57,940 bases of DNA from Sphaerisporangium rufum (GCF_016863395.1 NZ_BOOU01000006.1:1-57940); one strand, 5' to 3'. Shown: positions 6,676 through 15,345, counted from the stretch's first letter. The notes: generated by a model from the letters alone, not told the origin. Program-made: numbers and translations.

Positions 6676-8960
6676 GGACGGCGTGACCTCGCGATCCGGC
6701 GGGTGAGAGTGGAGATCGCCGCGAGCCCGCCGACGGCCAGCAGCGCCAGGAAGGTGATCCGCGCGTTGAACAGCGCGGCGGTGACCGCGATCAGCACCAT
6801 GCGCTCGCCGGCCGGCAGCACCGTCACCGCCGTCGCCCACCGCGGGCCGGTGCCGGGGCGTTCGGCCGGCGGGCCGGCGCCACCGGCCCGGGCGGCGCCC
6901 GACGAGAAGCCGATCATGTGCCGGACCGTCTGGAGGATCATGGCGGCCGCCGCCAGCGCCCAGATGCCGTCCGGGCCGGTGGCGCCGGACTCCGTGCCCG
7001 CCGCGTACCCGATGGCCAGCCCCACGTAGACGACGTACTCCGCGAGCCGGCCGCAGATGGCGGCCAGCCAGGCGCCGAGCGGCGAGACCGTGCGGGTGTA
7101 GCGGGCGAGCTGCCCGCCGGCCCGGTCCAGCACGAAGGACAGGAAGAGCAGCACGGCGCCGGCGACCTGCGCGCGGCGCAGGCCCGCGGAGAACGCGACG
7201 GCCGCCAGCCCGGCCAGGCCTACCGACAGGCCGGTGACCGCGTCGGAGGTGAGCCCCATCCGGGCGGCCGGGCGGACCAGGTACCGCGACCAGGAACTCA
7301 CCAGGAGGCCGGCGGCCAGGCCGTCCTCCGCCCGGACCGCGGCGGCCAGCCGGGCCGCCGGCTCGTCCACCTCGGCCAGCCGGGCGAGGGCCGCCTCGGC
7401 GGCCGGCAGGTCGGCCACCCGGTAGCAGCGCAACCGGCCGAGCGGCGCCGCGCGCACCGGCACCCCGACCCGCACCAGCCCGGCCAGCAGCAGCTCGGGC
7501 ACCTCGGAGGCGTCCACGTCGCCGAGCCGCCGGTCGGCGGCGAGCGCGGCCAGCTCGTCGGCGACTTCGGCGAGCGCGGCGAGATCGCGCTCGGCCACGT
7601 AGATGACGCCGCGGAAGGAGCCGTTCGGGTCGCTCACGGTGTGGAAGGAGTTCCCCGCCGCGATCACCCGCCCGTTTTCGGTCCGCACCGGCGGCCCGTC
7701 CCCGGCCGCGTTCCTGGACGCGTCCCCGGCCGCGTTCCTGGACGCGTTCCCGGGGACACCGGTGGGGGCGCCGCCCGGGGGGCCGCCCGGGGGGCCGCCG
7801 GGCGGCGCCCCGGGCGGGACGCCGCCGGTGCCGCCCCGGCTCTCGGGACCGGCGGGCGGGGACGGGTGGGGGGAGACCAGCGCCCCGGTGACGCGGGCCG
7901 GGTCGGCGAGCAGCAGGGCGAGAGCGGCGGTGTGCGCCACCAGGTCGCCGGGGAGCACCGCGACCGGACGTCCGGGGGCCCGCTGCGCGCGGGCGACCTC
8001 GGCGACCTTGCGCAGATCACCGGCCAGGTCCGGGCTGGACACCGTCTCCCGCAGCCCGCCGGGCCGCTCCGGGGCACCCGGCGGGGCCATGGCGGCCGGG
8101 ACACCGCCGGAAGACGCGACGGACGGGACGCCGCCGGAAGGCGCGGCGGACGGCCGGATCGCCGGGATGACCTCGGTGGACTCGCCGGCGTCCAGGATGA
8201 CCTCGGTCGGCTCCTCGCCGCGGGCGATCAGCTCGCCGTTGCTCTCGGCGGCGGGCCGGGGCGCGGGGGGCCGCCCGGCGGGCCGGTCCGGCGCCTCGTG
8301 CACGACCACCACGGTCGCCTCGGACCGGGACCCACCCGCCTCCGGCCGCGTGCCGCCCACCTCGGGCCGAGGCCCACCCGCCTCCGACCGGGCTCCAGCC
8401 GCCTCAGAGCGTGCTCCACCCGCCTCGGGCCCGGACCTGGCCGCCTCAGAGCGTGCTCCACCCGCCTCGGGTCCGGACCTGGCCGCCTCGGGCCGCGGGC
8501 CGCCCGGCCCGGGCCGGTCCGGCGGGGCGCCGCCGCCGGCCATCGGGACACCGGCCTCCCCGGGCGCCTCGTCGCCGGCGGCGGGCTGGACCGGCACGGC
8601 CACCCGCACGTCCTTCGGCCGCCCACCGGTACCGGACGGCGGCCCCCCGGCCGGCGTGCCCTCGGCGGAGGCGGCGCCGTCCCGCGGGCCGGCGGGGGCG
8701 GCGTCCGGAGGCGGCGGCGGACCGGCGGACCGGGTGACCACGCACAGCCGGCGGACCGACAGCTCGGCCAGCTGCCCCGCCAGCCGGCCGGTGAGCGTGT
8801 CACCCGCGACCGCCGGCCGGGCGCCCGGCGTGGTGGCCAGGATGACGGCGACCGCCGGTCGTGGCGGGGGCGCGGCCGGTTGGGCCGGGGTGCGGGCCCG
8901 GCCGGCGGAGGGCGGGCGCCGCGGCGGTCCGTCGGGGGGTGGGTACGCGGGCGCAGCCAA
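6672..8960 (-). CDS. Fusion of a degenerate nucleotidyltransferase-like region and a CDP-alcohol phosphotransferase-like membrane domain
   Basis: Protein of 762 residues. Residues about 35-75 (AVILATTPGARPAVAGDTL...) and a later block of about 310-560 look like a split nucleotidyltransferase-like domain whose glycine signature is lost. Between them lie long Ala/Gly/Pro/Glu low-complexity repeats. The C-terminal 200 residues have the helices of a CDP-alcohol phosphotransferase, but of the four catalytic aspartates only D612 remains: the second is G615, the third A633 and the fourth G637, while G616, A619-R620 and G629 are kept. It is coupled to the DUF5941-like gene. The architecture recalls bifunctional IPCT-DIPPS enzymes, here apparently a pseudoenzyme. 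A structural or regulatory role in the envelope pathway is the best inference. Confidence 0.75.
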   Translation of the reverse strand: MAAPAYPPPDGPPRRPPSAGRARTPAQPAAPPPRPAVAVILATTPGARPAVAGDTLTGRLAGQLAELSVRRLCVVTRSAGPPPPPDAAPAGPRDGAASAEGTPAGGPPSGTGGRPKDVRVAVPVQPAAGDEAPGEAGVPMAGGGAPPDRPGPGGPRPEAARSGPEAGGARSEAARSGPEAGGARSEAAGARSEAGGPRPEVGGTRPEAGGSRSEATVVVVHEAPDRPAGRPPAPRPAAESNGELIARGEEPTEVILDAGESTEVIPAIRPSAAPSGGVPSVASSGGVPAAMAPPGAPERPGGLRETVSSPDLAGDLRKVAEVARAQRAPGRPVAVLPGDLVAHTAALALLLADPARVTGALVSPHPSPPAGPESRGGTGGVPPGAPPGGPPGGPPGGAPTGVPGNASRNAAGDASRNAAGDGPPVRTENGRVIAAGNSFHTVSDPNGSFRGVIYVAERDLAALAEVADELAALAADRRLGDVDASEVPELLLAGLVRVGVPVRAAPLGRLRCYRVADLPAAEAALARLAEVDEPAARLAAAVRAEDGLAAGLLVSSWSRYLVRPAARMGLTSDAVTGLSVGLAGLAAVAFSAGLRRAQVAGAVLLFLSFVLDRAGGQLARYTRTVSPLGAWLAAICGRLAEYVVYVGLAIGYAAGTESGATGPDGIWALAAAAMILQTVRHMIGFSSGAARAGGAGPPAERPGTGPRWATAVTVLPAGERMVLIAVTAALFNARITFLALLAVGGLAAISTLTRRIARSRRP
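7751..7825. repeat. Short Gly/Pro-coding tandem repeats inside the 762-residue gene
   Basis: GGGGCCGCCC-type units repeat here and, on the coding strand, give PPGGPPGGPPGGAP runs; just beside them a 24-base unit coding for NAxGDASR repeats twice. They lie in the linker between the two halves of the nucleotidyltransferase-like region. Confidence 0.6.
8310..8505. repeat. 21/42-bp tandem repeats coding an Ala/Gly/Glu/Arg-rich linker
   Basis: On the coding strand this stretch gives seven-residue units of the form GGxRxEA, about nine times. At the DNA level a 42-base block beginning GCCTCAGAGCGTGCTCCACC at 8401 recurs at 8443 with one mismatch, showing recent duplication. The product is a low-complexity, probably disordered linker in the 762-residue protein. 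Confidence 0.8.
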
Positions 8961-9229
8961 CCGGGGGTCTCCTTCCGCGACCGGCAGTTTCCACCTCGCA
9001 ACGTAACCGAGCCGTCACTCCCCCGGCAATCCCTATCCGCGTGTCCGCCGGACGGCTCCGCTGGTCGACGGCCGGGTGCCACCGCCACCGGGTGGACGAT
9101 TCCGGCATCACGCCCGGCCGCCGGTCACTCTCCGCGACCGCCCGGCTTCCCGGCGGACCGGCCGGCGGTGGCGGCCGGCGTCCGATCAGTAAGGTCGGGC
9201 CGGAACGTCTCGCGGAAGGAAGACCTGCT

Positions 9230-9964
9230 TTGACCCCATCACCGCCCCGCCCGCGAACCGTCGGAGTGGTCCTGGCCGGCGGCACCGGGCAGCGTGTCGG
9301 CGCCGCCGTGCCCAAGCAGCTTCTGGAGCTGGCCGGACGCCCGATCATCGAGCACACCATCGCCGCCTTCGAGGCGGCCCCCGAGATCGACGAGATCCTG
9401 GTGCTGATGGCGGCCGGCCACACCGCCGAGGTGGAGACCCTGGTGCGGCGGGGCGGGTATGGCAAGGTCACCGCGGTGGTGGAAGGCGGGGCGAGCCGCA
9501 CCGAGTCGACCCGGCGGGCGCTGGCCGCGCTCGGCCCGCGGGAGTGCCATGTGCTGCTGCACGACGCGGTGCGCCCGCTGCTGCCCCCGCGCGTCATCAC
9601 CGACTGCGTGGCGGCGCTGGCCACCCACGCGGCGGTGACGGCGGCGATCCCGTCCTCGGACACGATCGTGGTGGCCGCCGCCACCCCGGGCGGCGAGCTC
9701 ATCCGGGACGTCCCGGACCGGTCGGCGCTGCGCCGGGTGCAGACGCCCCAGGGTTTCCACCTGTCGGTGATCCGCGAGGCGTACGAGCGGGCGTACGCCG
9801 ACCCGGGGTTCGGCGACCGTCCGGCGACCGACGACTGCGGCGTGGTGCTGCGCTACCTGCCGGAGATACCGATCCACCTGGTGCCCGGGGACGAGCGGAA
9901 CATGAAGGTGACCCACCCGGTCGACCTGCTGATCGCCGCCGAGTTGCTCCGGGCGGCCCGCTGA
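9230..9964 (+). CDS. IspD/TarI-family cytidylyltransferase
   Basis: CTP-dependent cytidylyltransferase of 244 residues. It has the IspD-family signature LAGGTGQRVGAAVPKQ (about residues 15-30), the LLHDAVRPLL strand, and the C-terminal ERNMKVTHPVDLLIAAELL. The start is TTG at 9230, preceded by GGAAGGAAGA; upstream in-frame sequence is not family-like. There is no ispF partner, and the neighbours are glycosyltransferases, CDP-alcohol phosphotransferase-type genes and an LCP ligase. A TarI-like polyol-phosphate cytidylyltransferase is therefore at least as likely as the MEP-pathway IspD. The gene is divergent from the 762-residue fusion across about 270 bases. Confidence 0.82.
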   Translation: MTPSPPRPRTVGVVLAGGTGQRVGAAVPKQLLELAGRPIIEHTIAAFEAAPEIDEILVLMAAGHTAEVETLVRRGGYGKVTAVVEGGASRTESTRRALAALGPRECHVLLHDAVRPLLPPRVITDCVAALATHAAVTAAIPSSDTIVVAAATPGGELIRDVPDRSALRRVQTPQGFHLSVIREAYERAYADPGFGDRPATDDCGVVLRYLPEIPIHLVPGDERNMKVTHPVDLLIAAELLRAAR

Positions 9965-10009
9965 ACCCGGCCGGGTCCGGCGGGCCGCCCCGTCGGCCGT
10001 ATCGGCTGG

Positions 10010-11023
10010 TCAGCCAGGACGGCCCAGGCTCGCCGGGCTGGTGAGGAAGCCCCAGCCCCACGACATGTGCATGGTGGCGTACACCAGCGGCAGCCGGACC
10101 AGCGCGGCCGGCGGCAGCCCGCGGCCGGTGAGCACCGACCCGGCGAGGATCGCCAGCAGGTAGGCCCCGGGCACCAGCAGCGCGGGCCAGAAGAATGGGG
10201 CGGCCAGCAGGCCCAGCAGGATCGCCAGCACCGCGATCGGCGGCGCCAGGTAGCGCAGGTTGATCGTGCCCTCGTGGGTGCGGGCCACCACCCGGCGCCA
10301 GCGGCCGTAGTGGAAGTACTGTTTGGCCAGCGCCGGCACGCTCGGCCGCGGGCGGTAGGTGACGCGCATCCGCGGCTGGAACCACACCAGGCCCCCGGTC
10401 TCCCGGATGCGGTGGTTCATCTCCCAGTCCTGGGCGCGCTGGAAGTGCTCGTCGTACCCGCCGACCCGGTGCAGCGCCTCGCGGCGGAACACCCCGAGGT
10501 AGACGGTGTCGGCCGGGCCGGCCTGCCCGCCGGTGTGGAAGCGCGCGTTGCCCACACCGATCTTGGACGTCATCGCGCGCGCCACGGCCTGCTGGAACGG
10601 CGTGATGCCTTCGGCGGCCATGATGCCGCCCACATTGTCGGCGCCGGTCTCCTCCAGCGTCTCCACCGCCACCCGCAGGTAGTCCTCCGGCAGCATGGCG
10701 TGCCCGTCGACCCGGGCGATGATCCCGTACCGGGACGCGCCGATCGCCGCGTTCAGGGCGTTCGGCGTGCGTCCGGTGGGGTTGGCGACGACCGTCACCC
10801 GGGGGTCCTCGGCCGCGAGGGCGTCGGCGACCTCCTGGGTGCGGTCCTGGGACGGGCCGACGGCGAGCACGACCTCGACCGGTCCGTCGTAGCGTTGCGC
10901 GAGTACCTGCCGCACGGCCTCACGCAGGTGGCGCTCCTCGTTGAGCACCGGCATGATGACCGAGATCGGCGGCCAGACCGGGGTGGCCGGGCCGGTTCGG
11001 GGCGAGTCGGGGAACTCCTTCAT
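10010..11023 (-). CDS. Glycosyltransferase family 2, membrane-associated
   Basis: GT-A glycosyltransferase of 337 residues. The N-terminal domain has ISVIMPVLNEERHL, the nucleotide-binding region VDGHAMLP (Asp106 as the DxD-equivalent) and a RAQDWEMNHRIRETG acceptor and base segment. Two to three hydrophobic helices follow in the last 90 residues (YLAPPIAVLAILLGLLAAPFF and later). This layout is usual for transferases that act on lipid-linked sugars at the inner membrane face. ATG 11023 is used; an in-frame GTG at 11035 is an equal choice and neither has a clear ribosome site. It is convergent with the cytidylyltransferase gene and divergent from the LCP gene. Confidence 0.87.
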   Translation of the reverse strand: MKEFPDSPRTGPATPVWPPISVIMPVLNEERHLREAVRQVLAQRYDGPVEVVLAVGPSQDRTQEVADALAAEDPRVTVVANPTGRTPNALNAAIGASRYGIIARVDGHAMLPEDYLRVAVETLEETGADNVGGIMAAEGITPFQQAVARAMTSKIGVGNARFHTGGQAGPADTVYLGVFRREALHRVGGYDEHFQRAQDWEMNHRIRETGGLVWFQPRMRVTYRPRPSVPALAKQYFHYGRWRRVVARTHEGTINLRYLAPPIAVLAILLGLLAAPFFWPALLVPGAYLLAILAGSVLTGRGLPPAALVRLPLVYATMHMSWGWGFLTSPASLGRPG

Positions 11024-11128
11024 GGCGGCGCTCACGCTACTGTACGAGCGGGTGGGGACGGCAACCCACGGGCGGCGGGCCGCGTCCTCACCGGTGAGCG
11101 TTCTCGGTTCTACGAGGGGGGCACGACG

Positions 11129-12622
11129 GTGAGCGACGACGACTCCGCCGACTCCGCCGACCCTGGCGTGCACGTCGGCGGCGACGCCTACGGCGGCGTC
11201 CGGCTGGCCGCCCGCCGCAGCCGGCGGGTCCGCTCGGGCATGCGCGGCATCATCCTCACCGGCGCCCTGTCCGCCGCGGTGCTGGCCGGTTCCGGCGCGC
11301 TGTGGTTCCTGTCGGCGTACGCCGCCAACACCGTCAAGCCGATCGAGGCGGGCACCGCCGGCTCCGACGCGCGCGGCGCGATGAACATCCTGCTGGTCGG
11401 GGTGGACCGGCGCGACGACCTCACCCGGCAGCAGCAGAACCGGCTGCGCCTGGGCCGCGAGGTCGGCCGGCGCACCGACACCATGATGGTGATCCACGTG
11501 TCGGAGGACCACTCCAAGATCACCGTGATCAGCCTGCCCCGGGACAGCTGGGTGGACATCCCGGGCAACGGGCAGCACAAGCTCAACGCGGCCTACTCCC
11601 TGGGCGGCGCCAAGCTGGCGGTGCGCACGATCAAGTCGCTCACCGGCTTGGAGATCAACCACTACGTCGAGGTGAACGTGCTCGGCTTCATCAACGTGGT
11701 GGACGCCATCGGCGGGGTGTCGGTGTGCACCCCGGTGGCGATCAACGACCTGCACACCGGCTTCCGGCTCCAGCCGGGCACCTACCGGCTGGACGGCGTC
11801 AAGGCGCTGTTCTATGCGCGCACCCGGGCCACCGCGCGGGCCGACCTCGACCGTATCGACCGCCAGCAGCAGGTGATCTCCTCGCTGCTCCAGCGGGCGC
11901 TCAGCAGCGGCACGCTCGCCAACCCCGCCCGGCTGCTGCCCCTGGTCGACTCCACGCTGAAGACCCTGACGGTGGACAAGGCACTGGCCGCCAACCTCCT
12001 GGAGCTGGCCGAGCAGCTCAAGGACGTCTCCACCGACGACGTCGCCTTCACCACGGTGCCGCTGGCGAACGTCGACTACAAGGCGCCGACCGGCGAGTCG
12101 GCGGTGCTGTGGGACAAGGTTGCGGCCCGCGATCTGTTCGGGCGGGTGAACCGGGACGAGGCACTGGTCAAACCGGTCAAGCCCGCCAAGCCGGGCGGTG
12201 CCACCCCGTCGGCGTCGGCCACCCCGTCGGCGCCGGCGCTGACCATCCCGCCGGCGCGGATCGCCGTCCGGGTGCTCAACGGCACCACGATCAAGGGCCT
12301 CGGCGCGCGCGCCAAGGCCGACCTGGTCAAGCAGGGCTTCCAGGTGCCCGGCATCCCCACCAACGCCGGCACGCCGGACGCGGTGGACACCCTGGTCCGC
12401 TACCCGGCCGGCCGGGAGGACTCCGCCCGCACGGTGGCCGCCGCCATCCCCGGCGCGAAGCTGCGGGAGGCGGACGTCACCGGCATCGAGGTGGTCGCCG
12501 GTACGAAGTACTCCGGGACCAAGAAGGTCACCGTCACCGAGCCGCCGGCCGGCACCCCTACCCCGTCCGCCACCGCCACCCCGGCGGCCCGTACCGCCAC
12601 CGACAACATCTGCAAGAAGTGA
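11129..12622 (+). CDS. LCP (LytR-CpsA-Psr) ligase with LytR_C domain
   Basis: Membrane-anchored phosphotransferase, 497 residues, of the family that attaches glycopolymers to peptidoglycan from undecaprenyl-linked precursors. A short cytoplasmic N-terminus is followed by a transmembrane helix near residues 39-62. The LCP core has MNILLVGVDRRDD, RRTDTMMVIHVS, ISLPRDSWVDIPG and ARADLDRIDRQQQV, which supply the acidic and arginine residues that hold the polyprenyl pyrophosphate. A Pro/Ser/Ala linker leads to the LytR_C domain (IAVRVLNGTTIKGLG). The start is GTG 11129 behind GAGGGGGG. It is the natural last step of the polymer pathway encoded to its left. Confidence 0.93.
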   Translation: MSDDDSADSADPGVHVGGDAYGGVRLAARRSRRVRSGMRGIILTGALSAAVLAGSGALWFLSAYAANTVKPIEAGTAGSDARGAMNILLVGVDRRDDLTRQQQNRLRLGREVGRRTDTMMVIHVSEDHSKITVISLPRDSWVDIPGNGQHKLNAAYSLGGAKLAVRTIKSLTGLEINHYVEVNVLGFINVVDAIGGVSVCTPVAINDLHTGFRLQPGTYRLDGVKALFYARTRATARADLDRIDRQQQVISSLLQRALSSGTLANPARLLPLVDSTLKTLTVDKALAANLLELAEQLKDVSTDDVAFTTVPLANVDYKAPTGESAVLWDKVAARDLFGRVNRDEALVKPVKPAKPGGATPSASATPSAPALTIPPARIAVRVLNGTTIKGLGARAKADLVKQGFQVPGIPTNAGTPDAVDTLVRYPAGREDSARTVAAAIPGAKLREADVTGIEVVAGTKYSGTKKVTVTEPPAGTPTPSATATPAARTATDNICKK

Positions 12623-12628
12623 TGCGGG

Positions 12629-13459
12629 CTACCAGGTGCGGCCGGTGATGCGCTCGTAGGCCTCGACGTAGCGGGCCCGGGTGGCCTCGACCACGTCCGC
12701 GGGCACCTCGGGCGCGGGCTCCGTGCGGTCCCAGCCGGTGCCGGTGGCCCAGTCGCGGACGAACTGCTTGTCGAACGACCGCTGCGCGCGGCCCGGCTCC
12801 CACTCGGCGGCCGGCCAGAACCGCGAGGAGTCCGACGTCAGCACCTCATCACCCAGCATGAGGGTGCCGTCGGCGGCCCGGCCGAACTCCAGCTTGGTGT
12901 CGGCGATCAGCACGCCGCGGCCGGCGGCCAGCTCGGCGCCGCGCCGGTACACCTCGAGGGTGAGCCGCCGCAGCTCCTCGGCCGTCCCGGCGCCCTCGCG
13001 CGCTTCCACGTCCTGGAAGGTGATGGCCTCGTCGTGCGCGCCGAGCGGGGCCTTGGTCGTCGGGGTGAAGATCGGCTCGGGCAGCCGGGAGCCGTCCGCC
13101 AGGCCGGCCGGCAGCGCCACTCCGGACACCGAGCCGGACGCCTGGTACTCCTTGAGCCCGCCGCCGGTCAGATAGCCGCGGGCGATGCACTCGACCGGGA
13201 TCATCTCCAGCCGCCGGCAGCGGACGGCCCGGCCGGCGAACTCGGCCGGCACGTCGTCCGCCGAGATCACGTGGTTGGGCACCAGGTCGGCGAGCTGCTC
13301 GAACCACCACAGCGACAGCGCGGTGAGCAGCTTCCCCTTGTCCGGGATCGGTGTCGGCAGCACGACGTCGTACACCGACACCCGGTCGGAGGCCACCAGG
13401 ATCACGTCCCCGCGATCCTCGTAAACGTCCCGGACCTTCCCGGAGTGCAGCAGCCGCAC
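12629..13459 (-). CDS. purC: Phosphoribosylaminoimidazole-succinocarboxamide synthase
   Basis: SAICAR synthetase, 276 residues, which joins aspartate to CAIR with ATP in de novo purine synthesis. The start LLHSGKVRDVYE, the segment VASDRVSVYDVVLPTPIPDKG, the substrate motif MIPVECIARGYLTGGG and IADTKLEFGR are all typical. The start codon is GTG at 13459. It is convergent with the LCP gene with only six bases between the stops. purK and purE lie 18 kb to the right, so purine genes are scattered in this genome. Confidence 0.96.
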   Translation of the reverse strand: MRLLHSGKVRDVYEDRGDVILVASDRVSVYDVVLPTPIPDKGKLLTALSLWWFEQLADLVPNHVISADDVPAEFAGRAVRCRRLEMIPVECIARGYLTGGGLKEYQASGSVSGVALPAGLADGSRLPEPIFTPTTKAPLGAHDEAITFQDVEAREGAGTAEELRRLTLEVYRRGAELAAGRGVLIADTKLEFGRAADGTLMLGDEVLTSDSSRFWPAAEWEPGRAQRSFDKQFVRDWATGTGWDRTEPAPEVPADVVEATRARYVEAYERITGRTW

Positions 13460-13503
13460 CTTGGCCCCCTACCGTCCCGCCGACGTCACCGACGGCCGAC
13501 AGG

Positions 13504-15030
13504 TTACCGAACGGGCTGTCGCACCCCGCCGTCCAGGGCGTCCGCTCGCGGCCCGCGCGGGCGCCGGACGGCGAACGCCACCCGGCAGCCGGCCAGGACC
13601 AGTCCGGTGAGCGCGGCGGCGCCGAGCAGCCCGTAGACCGACGGCATCGCCCGCAGCAGCTGGTGCTGCCCGAACACCCGCCCGCTGAACGCCGCGGTCA
13701 GGGCGGGCAGCGCGGCCAGCAGCACGGCGGGCGCGAACAGCCAGGGCAGCACCAGCAGGTGGCGCCAGACCGGGTCGCCGCGCCGGCGCGCCGCCCAGGC
13801 ACGGAACCGCACCAGCCGGCGGCCGCGGACCATCAGCACCAGGATCGTCAGCCAGGTCAGCGGCAACTCGATCGCGGCGAACGGAAGCCCCGGCTCCGCG
13901 CGCCGCCCGTCCAGGATCGCCGTCACCCCCTGCATGATCGCGTGGTATGGCGCCAGGGCGTTGCCGGAGTTGAACAGCAGCACCACCCCGCCGCGACTCG
14001 CCCTGTCCAGCGACGCCTCGGCGTAGTAGGTGGACAGCACGCCGTTGTGGGTGAGCCGAGCCGAGCCGTCCGGGGCGCGTTCGGCCGTCCAGCCCATGCC
14101 GTAGGCGGTCCCGGCGACGCCGGGCGGCGGGGTGCGCATCAGCTCAAGGCTCGCGGGCGTCAGCAGCCGGCGGCCGGCGTACTCGCCGGTGCTCTGGACG
14201 ACCAGCCAGCGCGCCATGTCGTCCGCGGTCGACACCACCGACCCCTCGCCGCCGAGGAACCCGTCCAGCTCCGGCCGGGCCACCGCCACCCCGTAGACCA
14301 GGACGTGGCCGTTCTCCGGCGGCGGCGCGCCGCGCGGCCCCCGCCCGTAGAGCACGACGCTGGTGCCGCGCATGCCGAGCGGCTCGAAGATCGTGGTGCG
14401 CAGCGCGGTCTCGTACGGCCGCCCGGTCACCACCTCGACCACGCGGGCGAGGACGTCGTAGTTGGGGTTGAAGTAGTGGAACCGGGTGCCCGGCGCGCTG
14501 ACCATCCGGGCCGCCCGCAGGCTCACCACCCGGCCCGACAGGTCGGCCGGCGGCGGCATGGTCTGCTCGGGGAACCCGGTGTCGGCCAGGCCGCTGGTCT
14601 GGTTCAGCAGGTGCCGCACGGTGATCCGCCCGCCCCGGGGGTCGGCCACCCGGAATCCCGGCAGGTAGTCGGTCACCGGGGCGTCCAGCCGCACCCGGCC
14701 CGCCTCGACCAGCCGCAGCACCGCGGTGGCGGTGAACGCCTTGGTCAGCGAGGCGATCCGGAACCCGGAGGCCGGCGTGACCGGCCCGCCGCCTCCGGTG
14801 TGCCCGAACCCGCGGACATGGACCACCCGGCCGTCCCGCACGACCGCGAGCGCCGCCCCCGGCAGCCGCGCGGCGGTCAGCCGCTCCGCCACGAACTCGT
14901 CGACCGCCGCGAACCCGCCCCCGGACCCGGCCCCCGGCCCGATCCGCGGCGCGAACGGCCACCACAGCGCGGCGGGAACCACCATCAGCAACAGCAGCAG
15001 GCCACCCCACCGCATCCCCCGACTCGACAT
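13504..15030 (-). CDS. Serine hydrolase (class C beta-lactamase fold) with C-terminal membrane domain
   Basis: Penicillin-binding-protein-like serine hydrolase, 508 residues. An N-terminal signal or anchor helix (about residues 8-24) is followed by the beta-lactamase-fold domain with the nucleophile motif S94-L-T-K97, a YFN motif in RFHYFNPNYD and HNG in RLTHNGVLS. The last 130 residues hold three or four hydrophobic helices. Members with this layout are usually D-aminopeptidase or esterase-like, or FmtA-type wall hydrolases. The substrate is not known. The start ATG 15030 lies upstream of a near 350-base stretch containing a recombinase relic. Confidence 0.87.
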   Translation of the reverse strand: MSSRGMRWGGLLLLLMVVPAALWWPFAPRIGPGAGSGGGFAAVDEFVAERLTAARLPGAALAVVRDGRVVHVRGFGHTGGGGPVTPASGFRIASLTKAFTATAVLRLVEAGRVRLDAPVTDYLPGFRVADPRGGRITVRHLLNQTSGLADTGFPEQTMPPPADLSGRVVSLRAARMVSAPGTRFHYFNPNYDVLARVVEVVTGRPYETALRTTIFEPLGMRGTSVVLYGRGPRGAPPPENGHVLVYGVAVARPELDGFLGGEGSVVSTADDMARWLVVQSTGEYAGRRLLTPASLELMRTPPPGVAGTAYGMGWTAERAPDGSARLTHNGVLSTYYAEASLDRASRGGVVLLFNSGNALAPYHAIMQGVTAILDGRRAEPGLPFAAIELPLTWLTILVLMVRGRRLVRFRAWAARRRGDPVWRHLLVLPWLFAPAVLLAALPALTAAFSGRVFGQHQLLRAMPSVYGLLGAAALTGLVLAGCRVAFAVRRPRGPRADALDGGVRQPVR

Positions 15031-15156
15031 GATCGAAGGCTACGCCCGCGCCCTTCGCCCGCCACCGGCGGGGAACCGTGCACTCACGGCCGCTCGCCGT
15101 CGCGGTCCGCGCGCATCCGGCGCACCAGGCCGGCGGTGATGGGATGGCGAGGGCGT

Positions 15157-15345
15157 GGACCTGCAAGGTGACGGTCCGCTCGCCACCGCGGACCTGCCCG
15201 ACATCCTCACCGCTGTCCTACATCCGCGAAGGCGACCTGCCGACCGTCCAAGAGCTCGACCGCCTCGGCCGCCACCTGCTGCTGGAAAGCAGGACCGACG
15301 CCGGAGCGGCGGGCCCGACGGGGCGCCGCCGCGACGTGAGGCCCT
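15157..15345 (+). pseudogene. Serine recombinase (resolvase family) relic
   Basis: Two reading frames of the same strand together give a resolvase-like segment: PLATADLPDILTAV in one frame, then after a shift near 15216 YIREGDLPTVQELDRLGRHLLL in another. The second part closely matches the catalytic-domain stretch (Y-x-R-E-G-D ... V-Q-E-x-D-R-L-G-R-N-L-L) of actinobacterial site-specific serine recombinases. It then jumps to an ARG-rich C-terminal-like end, suggesting an internal deletion. The start and the catalytic serine region are absent. The rest of 15031-15384 shows nothing else. Confidence 0.55.

Noticed and set aside
7751-7825. Repeats as regulatory or CRISPR-like element
   Set aside because: They are in frame in a coding sequence and give Gly/Pro linkers.
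6918-9233. Open frame of 771 codons antisense to the 762-residue fusion
   Set aside because: High GC leaves long antisense frames open; the translation is low-complexity Arg/Gly/Pro without any domain, while the minus strand shows recognisable domains.
9230-9964. Firm assignment as MEP-pathway ispD
   Set aside because: No ispF next to it and the context is wall-polymer genes; family left as IspD/TarI.
13351-15171. Open frame of 606 codons antisense to the serine hydrolase
   Set aside because: Arg/Pro/His-rich shadow of the hydrolase gene, no family features.
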